Positions 7,624 through 14,904 of a stretch of 21,938 nucleotides of DNA are shown in pieces. The first letter of the stretch is position 1, and every line of letters begins with the position of its first letter. A program made the position numbers and the translations under genes. Location of the stretch: positions 1 to 21,938 of IMG/VR virus record IMGVR_UViG_3300025652_000639; one strand, given 5' to 3'. The notes beneath the pieces are model-generated. The model worked only from the letters and a program-made list of their open reading frames with translations. It ran no database searches and was not told where the DNA came from. Origin of the DNA: a virus.

Positions 7624-8175
7624 TTACTTGTTCCTTTTTATTGTTGTTTTATTCTCTGAGAATACCCCAAAGATTTCCGTTGGCATTTCTTTTCCTGCCT
7701 CAATACGCTCACGGACTAGCGCTTTCAAAGTCATGGGCTCAACCTTCATCTTTTGTGTTGGTTGAAACCCTTGACCTTTCGCAAGTTCAGCATATGTTGC
7801 TGCCTTGTTATCCTCGTTACGACCAAATGATACCAAGATCTCGTTCTTAATAATATCACCTAGTCCATTGTCCCGAAGCCAGTTAAACGCCGATTCTTTA
7901 TTTGCTTCTGTAATAGTAGCACGATACGACGTTGAAACTTTAAGATGTGATCCATCTTGTAGTTTTAATTCTGCTAAACCCATTTCGGACATCATGGTAG
8001 GTATAACCTCTCCTGATATACGTTGGTATTCTTTTTTTAAATCTTTTAAACTATTTTCATTTGCTTCTATTTTTGTATACAAACCTTCTAAAGCTTGCAC
8101 TTGATCTGCAAGAGACTGAATATTTTCAGTTCTACTCATTGCATCTTGTTGATCCTTTTCAAAATCAATTGTCAT
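7624..8175 (-). CDS. Conserved coiled-coil phage protein of the early operon
   Basis: A 183-aa soluble protein preceded by a strong GAGGAG ribosome binding site. Residues about 18-50 form a probable coiled coil (QSLADQVQALEGLYTKIEAN onward). Next come VIPTMMSEMGLAELKLQDGS, a basic beta segment, NWLRDNGLGDIIKNEILVSF (98-117), and a C-terminal helix, MTLKALVRERIEAGKEMPTE. The layout recalls a family widely seen next to the 250-aa protein's relatives in phages, but I cannot name a function. Its GC looks higher than the flanking genes. The stop is 2 bp before the next start, and its start overlaps the end of the upstream gene by 11 bp. It may act with the 250-aa protein. Confidence 0.7.
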   Translation of the reverse strand: MTIDFEKDQQDAMSRTENIQSLADQVQALEGLYTKIEANENSLKDLKKEYQRISGEVIPTMMSEMGLAELKLQDGSHLKVSTSYRATITEANKESAFNWLRDNGLGDIIKNEILVSFGRNEDNKAATYAELAKGQGFQPTQKMKVEPMTLKALVRERIEAGKEMPTEIFGVFSENKTTIKRNK

Positions 8176-8560
8176 CTATTTCTCCTCTTTCATATAAGTT
8201 TATTTCTATTGGATAGTATTTTCTTTCTTGTTTGTCCCACTTTAGGACTTTGTATTTACCGTTTGTAATATCAGATACAATAGAACATGCAACACCTATG
8301 ATTGCAGGATCTCCTGTTAATAATAAATAATCTCCTATCTTAAAATCTTTTAAACCTTTTCTTAATTTAAAAATTAAAGGACCAGGAGAGAAAATCATTT
8401 GAGAAAATTCTGGTAATAAAAATTTAAACTGTCCATAGTTAGACGCACCTAGAATATTAATTTTAGGATTGCCTGCCTGTGTACCAGGAATTTCTTGAAT
8501 AACATACACAACTGGTGTGTGTGTTTTTATTATATTTCCATACTCTATACTTTCTGACAT
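8165..8560 (-). CDS. Conserved phage protein, first gene of the leftward replication operon
   Basis: A 131-aa protein starting at ATG 8560-8558 (MSESIEYGNI). An ATG 18 bases upstream is in frame but lies between the -35 and -10 boxes of the predicted leftward promoter, so it should not be transcribed from there. The expected transcription start is 1-3 bases before 8560, so the mRNA may be leaderless, and no Shine-Dalgarno sequence is present. The protein is beta-rich with conserved-looking Gly/Pro segments (YVIQEIPGTQAGNPKINILG; FSPGPLIFKLRKGLKDFKIG; YLLLTGDPAIIGVACS). No catalytic motif or membrane segment is seen. I recall similar marine phage proteins, with no known function. As the first operon gene it is a candidate early regulator or replication accessory. 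Confidence 0.72.
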   Translation of the reverse strand: MSESIEYGNIIKTHTPVVYVIQEIPGTQAGNPKINILGASNYGQFKFLLPEFSQMIFSPGPLIFKLRKGLKDFKIGDYLLLTGDPAIIGVACSIVSDITNGKYKVLKWDKQERKYYPIEINLYERGEIDDN

Positions 8561-8588
8561 TGACAAACTATATAACATTGATTATATA
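8560..8588 (+). promoter_or_regulatory. Sigma70-like promoter for the rightward SF2 helicase unit
   Basis: Consensus TTGACA (8560-8565), a 17-bp spacer, then TATATA (8583-8588). Predicted transcription start is near 8595, giving a leader of about 20 bases with a purine-rich GAAAGAAGA before the ATG at 8615. It overlaps the leftward promoter, so one RNA polymerase should exclude the other. Confidence 0.65.
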
Positions 8589-8596
8589 TAAGTCAA
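8569..8596 (-). promoter_or_regulatory. Sigma70-like promoter for the leftward replication operon
   Basis: On the minus strand, TTGACT (8596-8591) and TATATA (8574-8569) are separated by 16 bp. Predicted transcription start is near 8562, next to the ATG at 8560. A perfect TATAAT also occurs at 8586-8581 but lacks a matching -35. The site overlaps the rightward promoter almost completely. Confidence 0.6.
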
Positions 8597-8614
8597 TACA
8601 GAAAGAAGATAATT

Positions 8615-10045
8615 ATGAATTATAAATTTAAAACTAAGCCGTATGCGCATCAAATAACTGCGTTGGAAAAATCGTGGAATAAAGAAACCTATGCATATTT
8701 TATGGAAATGGGTACAGGTAAAACAAAAGTATTAATAGACAACGTCGCTATGCTTTACGATAAAGGTAAAATAGATGGTGCCTTAATTATTGCTCCTAAA
8801 GGAGTTGTTAAAACTTGGTTTGAACAAGAACTACCTACACATCTTCCAGATCACATAGAGAATGTGTCCGTATTATGGCAACCAAATATTACAAAAGGAC
8901 AACAAGAAAAATTAGAATCTTTATTTGAAATAGAAACTGCATTACACATTTTAGTTATGAATGTTGAAGCATTAAGTACAGACAAAGGCGTTAAGTTTGC
9001 TCGTAAATTTATTAACTCTCATAAAACTATGATGGCCATTGATGAGTCCACTACAATTAAAACACCAACTGCAAGAAGAACTAAAAATATTATTAGTCTG
9101 GGGTTAAACGCTAAGTATAAAAGAATTATGACAGGTTCTCCTATTACTAAAAACCCACTTGATTTATACACTCAGTGTGAGTTCCTTGATCCGTGGTTAT
9201 TGGACTTTGCTTCTTACTATGCGTTTCGTAATCGTTATGCAGAAATGAAAACAATGCATCTTCGTGGAAGATCAATACAAGTTGTAGATGGGTTTCAAAA
9301 TTTAGGTGAGTTATCAGATAAAGTAAAAGACTTTTCTTATAGAGTATTAAAAGAAGACTGCTTGGACCTACCACCAAAGAACTTTATTAAAAGACACATT
9401 TCATTAACAGCAGATCAACAAAAAGTATACAAACAAATGAAAGAAGAAGCTCTTGCTATATTAAATGGTAAAGTTACCACTACTATGACTGTGTTAACTC
9501 AATTAATGAGACTCCATCAAATAACTTGTGGCTATGTAACAGCTGATGATGGATCTACACAAGAAGTAGAAAGCAATAGAATGACTGAGTTAATGTCTGT
9601 TCTTGAAGAAACTGAAGGTAAAGCTATTATATGGGCTAACTATCAATTTAGTGTAGGAGATATTATAAAAAACATTACTAAAAAATTTGGTAAAGATTCT
9701 TATGTTCACTACTATGGTTTAACACCACAAGAAATTAGACAAGAAAACATTGTTAAATTTCAAACAGACCCTAACTGTAGATTTATTATTGGAACGCCTG
9801 CTACGGGCGGTTATGGGATAACTTTAACAGCTGCAAACACCGTAATTTACTATTCTAACGGATATGACTTAGAAAAACGTTTACAGTCAGAAGACAGAGC
9901 ACATCGTATAGGACAAAAGAAAAACGTAACTTATATTGATATTATTGCAGAAGATACTATTGATGAAAAAATTGTAGAAGCTTTAAGAAATAAAATTGAT
10001 ATAGCTAGTCAAGTTATGGGAGAGGAATTAAAAGAATGGATATAA
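8615..10045 (+). CDS. SNF2-like superfamily 2 helicase/ATPase
   Basis: A 476-aa two-RecA-domain ATPase. Motifs: PYAHQ (9-13), Walker A MGTGKT (32-37), motif Ia IIAPKGVVKTW (58-68), Walker B DEST (143-146), motif III TGSP (173-176), motif V GTPATGGYGITLTAANTVI (393-411), and motif VI EDRAHRIGQ (426-434), which is typical of the SNF2 branch. There are no accessory chromatin or nuclease domains, and the length is close to the bare helicase core, as in other phage members. It is the first of two rightward genes, opposite to all others in the window, and has its own promoter. It may remodel protein-DNA complexes or aid replication or recombination; the exact substrate cannot be read from the sequence. 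Confidence 0.93.
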   Translation: MNYKFKTKPYAHQITALEKSWNKETYAYFMEMGTGKTKVLIDNVAMLYDKGKIDGALIIAPKGVVKTWFEQELPTHLPDHIENVSVLWQPNITKGQQEKLESLFEIETALHILVMNVEALSTDKGVKFARKFINSHKTMMAIDESTTIKTPTARRTKNIISLGLNAKYKRIMTGSPITKNPLDLYTQCEFLDPWLLDFASYYAFRNRYAEMKTMHLRGRSIQVVDGFQNLGELSDKVKDFSYRVLKEDCLDLPPKNFIKRHISLTADQQKVYKQMKEEALAILNGKVTTTMTVLTQLMRLHQITCGYVTADDGSTQEVESNRMTELMSVLEETEGKAIIWANYQFSVGDIIKNITKKFGKDSYVHYYGLTPQEIRQENIVKFQTDPNCRFIIGTPATGGYGITLTAANTVIYYSNGYDLEKRLQSEDRAHRIGQKKNVTYIDIIAEDTIDEKIVEALRNKIDIASQVMGEELKEWI

Positions 10046-10242
10046 TTATTTTTAATGATGGTGTTTATCAATTAATTCCAATTACAAAAGAAATATTAGA
10101 TGGAATAGTTTTAACTAGTGAAGTTAGCTGTATAGATTTGTGTAATATATTAAGAGAAAAACTAACAGGATATGTTAGTAGTTTAAATTTACATATTATG
10201 AAGGATGGTAGTGGTAATTTTATTGGTTGTATGTGTAAATAA
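10036..10242 (+). CDS. Small hypothetical protein coupled to the SF2 helicase
   Basis: A 68-aa protein that overlaps the end of the helicase gene by 10 bp, with GAGAGG upstream as a ribosome binding site. It begins MDIIIFNDGVYQLIPI and includes SCIDLCNILREKL and a C-terminal GCMCK, giving four cysteines (two CxxxC/CxC-like groups), which could bind metal but match no named zinc finger. No membrane segment is predicted. The coupling suggests that it is made together with the helicase. No family is recognised. Confidence 0.65.
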   Translation: MDIIIFNDGVYQLIPITKEILDGIVLTSEVSCIDLCNILREKLTGYVSSLNLHIMKDGSGNFIGCMCK

Positions 10243-10263
10243 TCCAGTAATTAGTAGGACCAT

Positions 10264-10276
10264 ACGCGTGGCGCGT
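10264..10276. repeat. Short GC-rich inverted repeat in the convergent gap
   Basis: ACGCG and CGCGT flank a TGG loop in the 42-bp gap between the rightward unit and the leftward lysis genes. The same bases can be read as two tandem seven-base units, ACGCGTG and GCGCGTG. No T-tract follows on either strand, so it is a poor intrinsic terminator, though it is the only structured element between the convergent genes. Confidence 0.45.
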
Positions 10277-10284
10277 GCAGAAAT

Positions 10285-10770
10285 TTAACCTACGACTTTG
10301 CCGTCTTTCCATTCCATATCTGGAAGACCTTCAGTGTATTTTTTTCCGTCAAAGGTTAGCACTTGTTTTCTGTTTGAGTCTGATTCGTGATAAGATATGT
10401 GGACCCATCCCCCTGCCGGATCGTCTTTGTCAAAATATTCCATGATCAATTGATCAAAGTCCACGTTATTTTGTAGCCAGTAAGCTGTCTTAATATTTGG
10501 CACGCCAAATATTTCTAGGTCGACCGCCTGGCCCTTGGCATGCTGTGATGTTTTTTTGCTGCCTATGGCCTCACAGAGCGCCTCTGAGCGGTATCCGCTG
10601 GTAATCGTAACAGGTTTGTCGAAGTGTGCCCGTAGTGGCTCTAAGACCTCATAACAAAGGTCTCCTAAACTTTTAATCTCACCTGATCCTGGTGTATTGT
10701 CAATACCCCTACGTTGAGCAGTCATTGATTTGGTCATTTCTTTTAAACTGAAGTGTTTTGAAAGTTGCAT
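10285..10770 (-). CDS. Peptidase M15 family endolysin
   Basis: A 161-aa zinc peptidase of the M15 D-Ala-D-Ala carboxypeptidase / L-Ala-D-Glu endopeptidase type that would cut peptidoglycan stem peptides at lysis. Zinc ligands are visible in SQHAKGQAVDLE (H77, D84) and GWVHISY (H124). The N-terminus (LSKHFSLKEMTKS) and ITSGYRSEALCEAIGS (56-71) are typical of the family. There is no signal peptide, so it would need the holin-like protein encoded just upstream. Its start follows that gene's stop after 10 bases, with no Shine-Dalgarno sequence, only an A/T run. By hand count, 10501-10680 is about 50% GC, against about 25% in a sampled stretch of polA, suggesting acquisition from another source. 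Confidence 0.93.
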   Translation of the reverse strand: MQLSKHFSLKEMTKSMTAQRRGIDNTPGSGEIKSLGDLCYEVLEPLRAHFDKPVTITSGYRSEALCEAIGSKKTSQHAKGQAVDLEIFGVPNIKTAYWLQNNVDFDQLIMEYFDKDDPAGGWVHISYHESDSNRKQVLTFDGKKYTEGLPDMEWKDGKVVG

Positions 10771-10780
10771 AAAAAAATTT

Positions 10781-10960
10781 TTATTTTGTAATATCTGTAA
10801 GTAAAACTATTAGTACGGCTCCCATGCCTCCGACTATCCAATACTCTAATCTTTTAATTCGTTCTTGCATTTCTTTTATTTGTTCAAAGGTTTGCTTTTG
10901 CATAATCCTGCAAAGCTTTTCATGCGATTCAATTTTTTGTAATGCAGATTTTTTAACCAT
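10781..10960 (-). CDS. Holin-like small membrane protein with N-terminal amphipathic helix
   Basis: A 59-aa protein from ATG 10960-10958 to a TAA at 10783-10781. The first 40 residues are charged and heptad-like (MVKKSALQKIESHEKLCRIM, then QKQTFEQIKEMQERIKRLEY). One hydrophobic segment follows (WIVGGMGAVLIVLLTDI, 41-57) with a short tail. This layout resembles XhlA-type haemolysin/holin proteins. Its start codon shares one base with the stop of the 1311-aa gene (TAATG), and a strong AAGGAG ribosome binding site lies upstream. It is directly upstream of the endolysin, so a holin role is likely, inferred from layout and context. Confidence 0.82.
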   Translation of the reverse strand: MVKKSALQKIESHEKLCRIMQKQTFEQIKEMQERIKRLEYWIVGGMGAVLIVLLTDITK

Positions 10961-13900
10961 TACGTTGTTCTCCTTAACCTTTGTCTGATTATTTGTTCTT
11001 CAGGGGATAGTAATGCAGTTTCCGTTGATGTCAAGTTTGTTGTAGGGTTAACATTCTGAGCATTTGCTTGTGTATTTACAATGGGTTTTGCAGAGGTAAC
11101 TGAAGCCGGTAATGGTGGTGTTGCAATGTCTTCAAATAAATAATCATTTAATTCAACATCAAACGCACCATCTAAAGGTAGTGTTCTAAACTCACCAGAC
11201 ATTAATCTTAAAGTAGATGCAACTTCTGTAAAAACATTTGGATCACCAAGATTTTTTGCAATCTCTCTAAATCTTTCTTGTATATCTTCTGATGGAAAAT
11301 ATGGTTCAAATCTAGCTGTCGCTAATTTTCTAAAAGTGTCAGGACTTATTTGTCTATCTGCAAATTCCATTCCTAATGCACGATTGTTTACACCTAAAAT
11401 ATTTGCAGCATTTATATTTTTATTCATTTCTTGTTGAACTAAAAATCTAGCTCTGTTTGAATTATAAAAAGCTTGAATAACATCATTAGGTTTTATTCTA
11501 CCACCTCTAAGTATTCCAAAGTAACCACCAGTAAATTCTCTTCTAGCATTTCTTATACCTGTTTGATACTCAGCAATTTTAAATCCCATTGATTGTAAAG
11601 GATCTACTTTGATAGGACGTAGTCCCATAAATCCTGCTAGCTCTGGTCCAATATTTAAAACATCTCCTCGCTTGTCAGGAGTTCCGAATGCAGCTTGTCC
11701 TAATCTTTGAAATTGTTTGTATGAAGGTGCTAACGCATTTCCTAAATGTAAAAATCTAATTGCAGCTTTGTTTCCTGCTGGTGTTTGATCCGTGTACAGT
11801 TGTCTACCTTCTTGTGTTCTACCACCTCTTACAGTTAAATCTGTTACAGCTTCTGTCCAAATAGATTCTGATATAAATGGATTCATTATTTCTGAACCTG
11901 CTTGGTTTACACCATCAACAAAGCCAGCTAATAATGTTTGATCATTTTGTTCACCTGCTATAATACTATTTGTTAAAGTTCTAAACGGTCTTGCAATTAC
12001 ATCGTAAGCATTACTGTGACTAAAATCTATATATCTTAATTCATCATCATCTGTTCTTATTGGAATCAATGTAGAATTTTTTGACCAATCAGGTACGAAC
12101 TGTCGTAAGGCCTGTATCTCATCTTCACTTACATTATAAATCCATTTAGCACCTTCAACAGCTGCTTCTGGAACCACAGCTAAGGTAGTTGCCATTCCTG
12201 CTAGTCTTTTAAATCCTGTGCCATACATGACGTTATTATTTTTAACAAGACCTTTTCCTTCTATATTAATATAAGGTGTAAGATTACTACCTATAATTCT
12301 TTCACCTGCAGCGGGTAAGTGTTTCATTTCTTTTATACCTTGTTCTGCAATATTAGTTGTAGTTCTAATAATTTCAGATGGAAACGACATAAAATTACCA
12401 ATGGGTAATATTCTTGCAGTCTTAACAACAGATCCAACGTATGCATAATTTGGTACAGTGTTTTTAACTATGCTAGCAGCATCTTGTTTTAATGTTTGAA
12501 TAGTCTCTTCTGTTAAATCAATTCCTTTTTTAACAGCTCCTTTTTTTAATCTATCTAGCTCGACTACATAGTTTGTAATCTTCCAAGTATCATCTTCTGC
12601 AACATACTTACCTTGAAAAAAATCTCCAAGTTTTTTTAGTTTAGACATAAATGGTCTTAAGATTGTGTCTGTATTAGCTACACCAGTATCACCTGTTGCT
12701 GTTCTTAATAGACCTATAAGATCTCCTATCTGTACTTGTGAGTTTACAACACCAAGTTCTAATAATTCTCTGTAAGCTGCTTGTGCTTCTTTACTTCCTG
12801 GACCTAGTTTTAATAATGCAGATGTATCTATACCCTCTGCAAATGCTTTTTTTAATAAACCAGGATTAGTTAGACCTTCAAACAATATACCATTTGCACT
12901 TGCAAACGCACCTGCACTAAAGAAGTTACGTAAGTGTGTAGGTATAGAAAAAATTGTTTTGGCCATTTGTGATATACCTTTTGGAAATAATAAAAGGTTT
13001 CTATAAAACCATGTAGCTGCTTTCTCTGCAGGGTTTGCACCTTCTCTACCTCTGATAACAGAAGTTAAACTTGCACCTACATCGTTAGCATTTTTAATAC
13101 CATCTGCTATTTCTTTTGTTGTCCATTTACTAGACAAAGGACTTACTATACTATTACCGCCAGGTAATTTATCAATAACATCAGCGACTTTTACTATTTC
13201 AATACCAGTACCTGGAGAATTGACAGCTGCTTTTGCAAGTTCTTCTGATTCCCAAAAAAATCCTCTACCACCTCCTTGTTGTACTTTTGCATTTTGTGCT
13301 ACAACATCATCAAAATATGAAGCTGTTCTTGCAACAGCTGATAGGTTTGTCATTGCATTAAAAATAGAATAACGTGGGTCTTGTATTTCACCAAACAATT
13401 CTCTAAATACTTTAGATCCTCTACCTTTTGCTTCTTCAAAACTTTTCTTTTTTAACATACCAGTTTTATCTTGATAGGCTATGTCAGGAAGTCCACCAGG
13501 TTTCTTTTTAACTTGTACTTGATTTATAATATCATCAACTGCATACTTTGCTTGTTCGTAGTATTCTGTGCTATCAGGATTAAAATCTTTTTTTCTAGTT
13601 TTATCTGTCTTTGCTAGATACCTTCTAAATAAATTTATAGCATTTACATATGCTTCTTCTGTTGGTTTAAACTGTTGAAACAATTTAAATAAACCTTTTG
13701 GTTTTTGAAAGATTCCGTATGTACCGCCTAACCAACCTTCTATTCTATCTTTCATAATTTTTTGTAAATCTTTAGCTCCTGATTTAATTTTACCTTTACT
13801 ATTTTTTTGTAGTATTGAAATTAAATTAGTAAATTCACTTCTTGCTTCATCTAAATTTGAAGTTATTCTACTAATAGCATCTGGATTAACTTTTTTATTT

Positions 13901-14895
13901 TTTAATGTTTTAATTAATTTATCTTTTGCACCTGGATTAATTTTTTTACTTAAATCACCGTCAAACAAAGTAGCGTTTAAGTCTTTGTAAAATTGTTTTT
14001 GTTCTACATTAGTTGAACTATCAAAAAATTTACTTGATGAAGGGTATATTTTATCTACTTCTTTGGTAATATTTGTAACTAATTCTTTTGCTCTAAATGT
14101 ATCTCTTGCTTTTAATCCTTGCTTTGCCATTTCAGATGCAAAAACTTCTTCAGGTAAATCTCCTCTTGGTCTAAACGGTGAACCAATATATTTATTAACC
14201 CATCTTTCAAATGCACTGTCACTATATGCAAGTTCCTTGCCCCGTGTTGCAAGAGCCTTGCCTCCTTTACCTACACCATAAACAAAGGGTGTTAAAAATA
14301 AAGACTCACTACCAAATTTTAATCTATTTAATAATCTTCTACCGGCTTCATCTCTACCTTCTAATTCAGAATCATCTATTGCTGTTGGTCCGTCAAAGAA
14401 ATCACCAAAAGTTCCTATGTCTTCTACATCTGCAACAAACGTTTCTCCTGTTGCACCACCAAATACACCAGCTGCAAATCTTTTTGTTTTAGATGCTTTG
14501 TTTAATTCATCAGCTTTCGCTGCTGCAAGTGTAACACTTTTAGATTTTAAGTTTGCGTATGTTCCAGCTTTCTTTGCTTTCAATGCTTTGTCTGCTAATT
14601 TAGTTGCTGCTTTAAAACCAATACCTCCTGGTATACCTATCTGTGTAAATACTTCTACAAGTTTACCTGCAACTCTATCTTGTGCAGTATCTTCAAATAT
14701 ATTTATATCGTCAAAAAATCTTTCTACATCTGCTGCTGTATTACTGTCAGCTCCATAATCCACGAGCTCTGCTCCAAGAGAAACTACACCTTCTACAGTT
14801 TTAATTAAACCAGATGCAAGACCTGCACCTACAGATGCGAATATACTACTTGGACTACTTTCTTCGGCTGGGGATAAGGGTACATATTTTGCCAT
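10960..14895 (-). CDS. Very large virion protein, candidate internal/ejected protein
   Basis: A 1311-aa protein preceded by an AGGAG ribosome binding site. The N-terminus is Gly/Ala-rich and amphipathic (SSIFASVGAGLASGLIKTVE). Long helical, Lys-rich stretches follow, then a hydrophobic or amphipathic zone around residues 625-670 (LLLFPKGISQMAKTIFSIPT and the following Phe/Ala-rich part). The C-terminus has a Pro/Thr/Asn-rich linker and ends SPEEQIIRQRLRRTT. No lysozyme, transglycosylase or peptidase motif is recognised. Size, place between virion genes and the lysis cassette, and membrane-active-looking segments fit the large internal virion proteins of short-tailed phages that enter the host with DNA. 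A tail or other structural role is the alternative. Confidence 0.72.
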   Translation of the reverse strand: MAKYVPLSPAEESSPSSIFASVGAGLASGLIKTVEGVVSLGAELVDYGADSNTAADVERFFDDINIFEDTAQDRVAGKLVEVFTQIGIPGGIGFKAATKLADKALKAKKAGTYANLKSKSVTLAAAKADELNKASKTKRFAAGVFGGATGETFVADVEDIGTFGDFFDGPTAIDDSELEGRDEAGRRLLNRLKFGSESLFLTPFVYGVGKGGKALATRGKELAYSDSAFERWVNKYIGSPFRPRGDLPEEVFASEMAKQGLKARDTFRAKELVTNITKEVDKIYPSSSKFFDSSTNVEQKQFYKDLNATLFDGDLSKKINPGAKDKLIKTLKNKKVNPDAISRITSNLDEARSEFTNLISILQKNSKGKIKSGAKDLQKIMKDRIEGWLGGTYGIFQKPKGLFKLFQQFKPTEEAYVNAINLFRRYLAKTDKTRKKDFNPDSTEYYEQAKYAVDDIINQVQVKKKPGGLPDIAYQDKTGMLKKKSFEEAKGRGSKVFRELFGEIQDPRYSIFNAMTNLSAVARTASYFDDVVAQNAKVQQGGGRGFFWESEELAKAAVNSPGTGIEIVKVADVIDKLPGGNSIVSPLSSKWTTKEIADGIKNANDVGASLTSVIRGREGANPAEKAATWFYRNLLLFPKGISQMAKTIFSIPTHLRNFFSAGAFASANGILFEGLTNPGLLKKAFAEGIDTSALLKLGPGSKEAQAAYRELLELGVVNSQVQIGDLIGLLRTATGDTGVANTDTILRPFMSKLKKLGDFFQGKYVAEDDTWKITNYVVELDRLKKGAVKKGIDLTEETIQTLKQDAASIVKNTVPNYAYVGSVVKTARILPIGNFMSFPSEIIRTTTNIAEQGIKEMKHLPAAGERIIGSNLTPYINIEGKGLVKNNNVMYGTGFKRLAGMATTLAVVPEAAVEGAKWIYNVSEDEIQALRQFVPDWSKNSTLIPIRTDDDELRYIDFSHSNAYDVIARPFRTLTNSIIAGEQNDQTLLAGFVDGVNQAGSEIMNPFISESIWTEAVTDLTVRGGRTQEGRQLYTDQTPAGNKAAIRFLHLGNALAPSYKQFQRLGQAAFGTPDKRGDVLNIGPELAGFMGLRPIKVDPLQSMGFKIAEYQTGIRNARREFTGGYFGILRGGRIKPNDVIQAFYNSNRARFLVQQEMNKNINAANILGVNNRALGMEFADRQISPDTFRKLATARFEPYFPSEDIQERFREIAKNLGDPNVFTEVASTLRLMSGEFRTLPLDGAFDVELNDYLFEDIATPPLPASVTSAKPIVNTQANAQNVNPTTNLTSTETALLSPEEQIIRQRLRRTT

Positions 14896-14904
14896 TTTCT
14901 ACTC

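Larger units (their letters stand above)
8560..8596. repeat. Quasi-palindrome spanning both divergent promoters
   Basis: TTGAC at 8560-8564 and GTCAA at 8592-8596 are inverted copies that bound an AT-rich core with TATATA blocks on each strand. The arrangement makes the two promoters near mirror images and could also bind a dimeric regulator. Confidence 0.55.

Noticed and set aside
7620-8104. Rightward open frames of 76 and 99 codons
   Set aside because: Antisense to the 183-aa gene, which has a strong ribosome binding site and convincing protein features; these have neither.
8561-8578. Upstream in-frame ATG at 8578 as start of the first replication-operon gene
   Set aside because: It lies between the -35 and -10 boxes of the predicted promoter and has no ribosome binding site.
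14063-14758. Three overlapping rightward open frames of 72-113 codons
   Set aside because: They lie antisense to the large virion gene, have low-complexity Leu/His- or Ser/Ala-rich sequences mirroring its codons, and have no ribosome binding site or family likeness.
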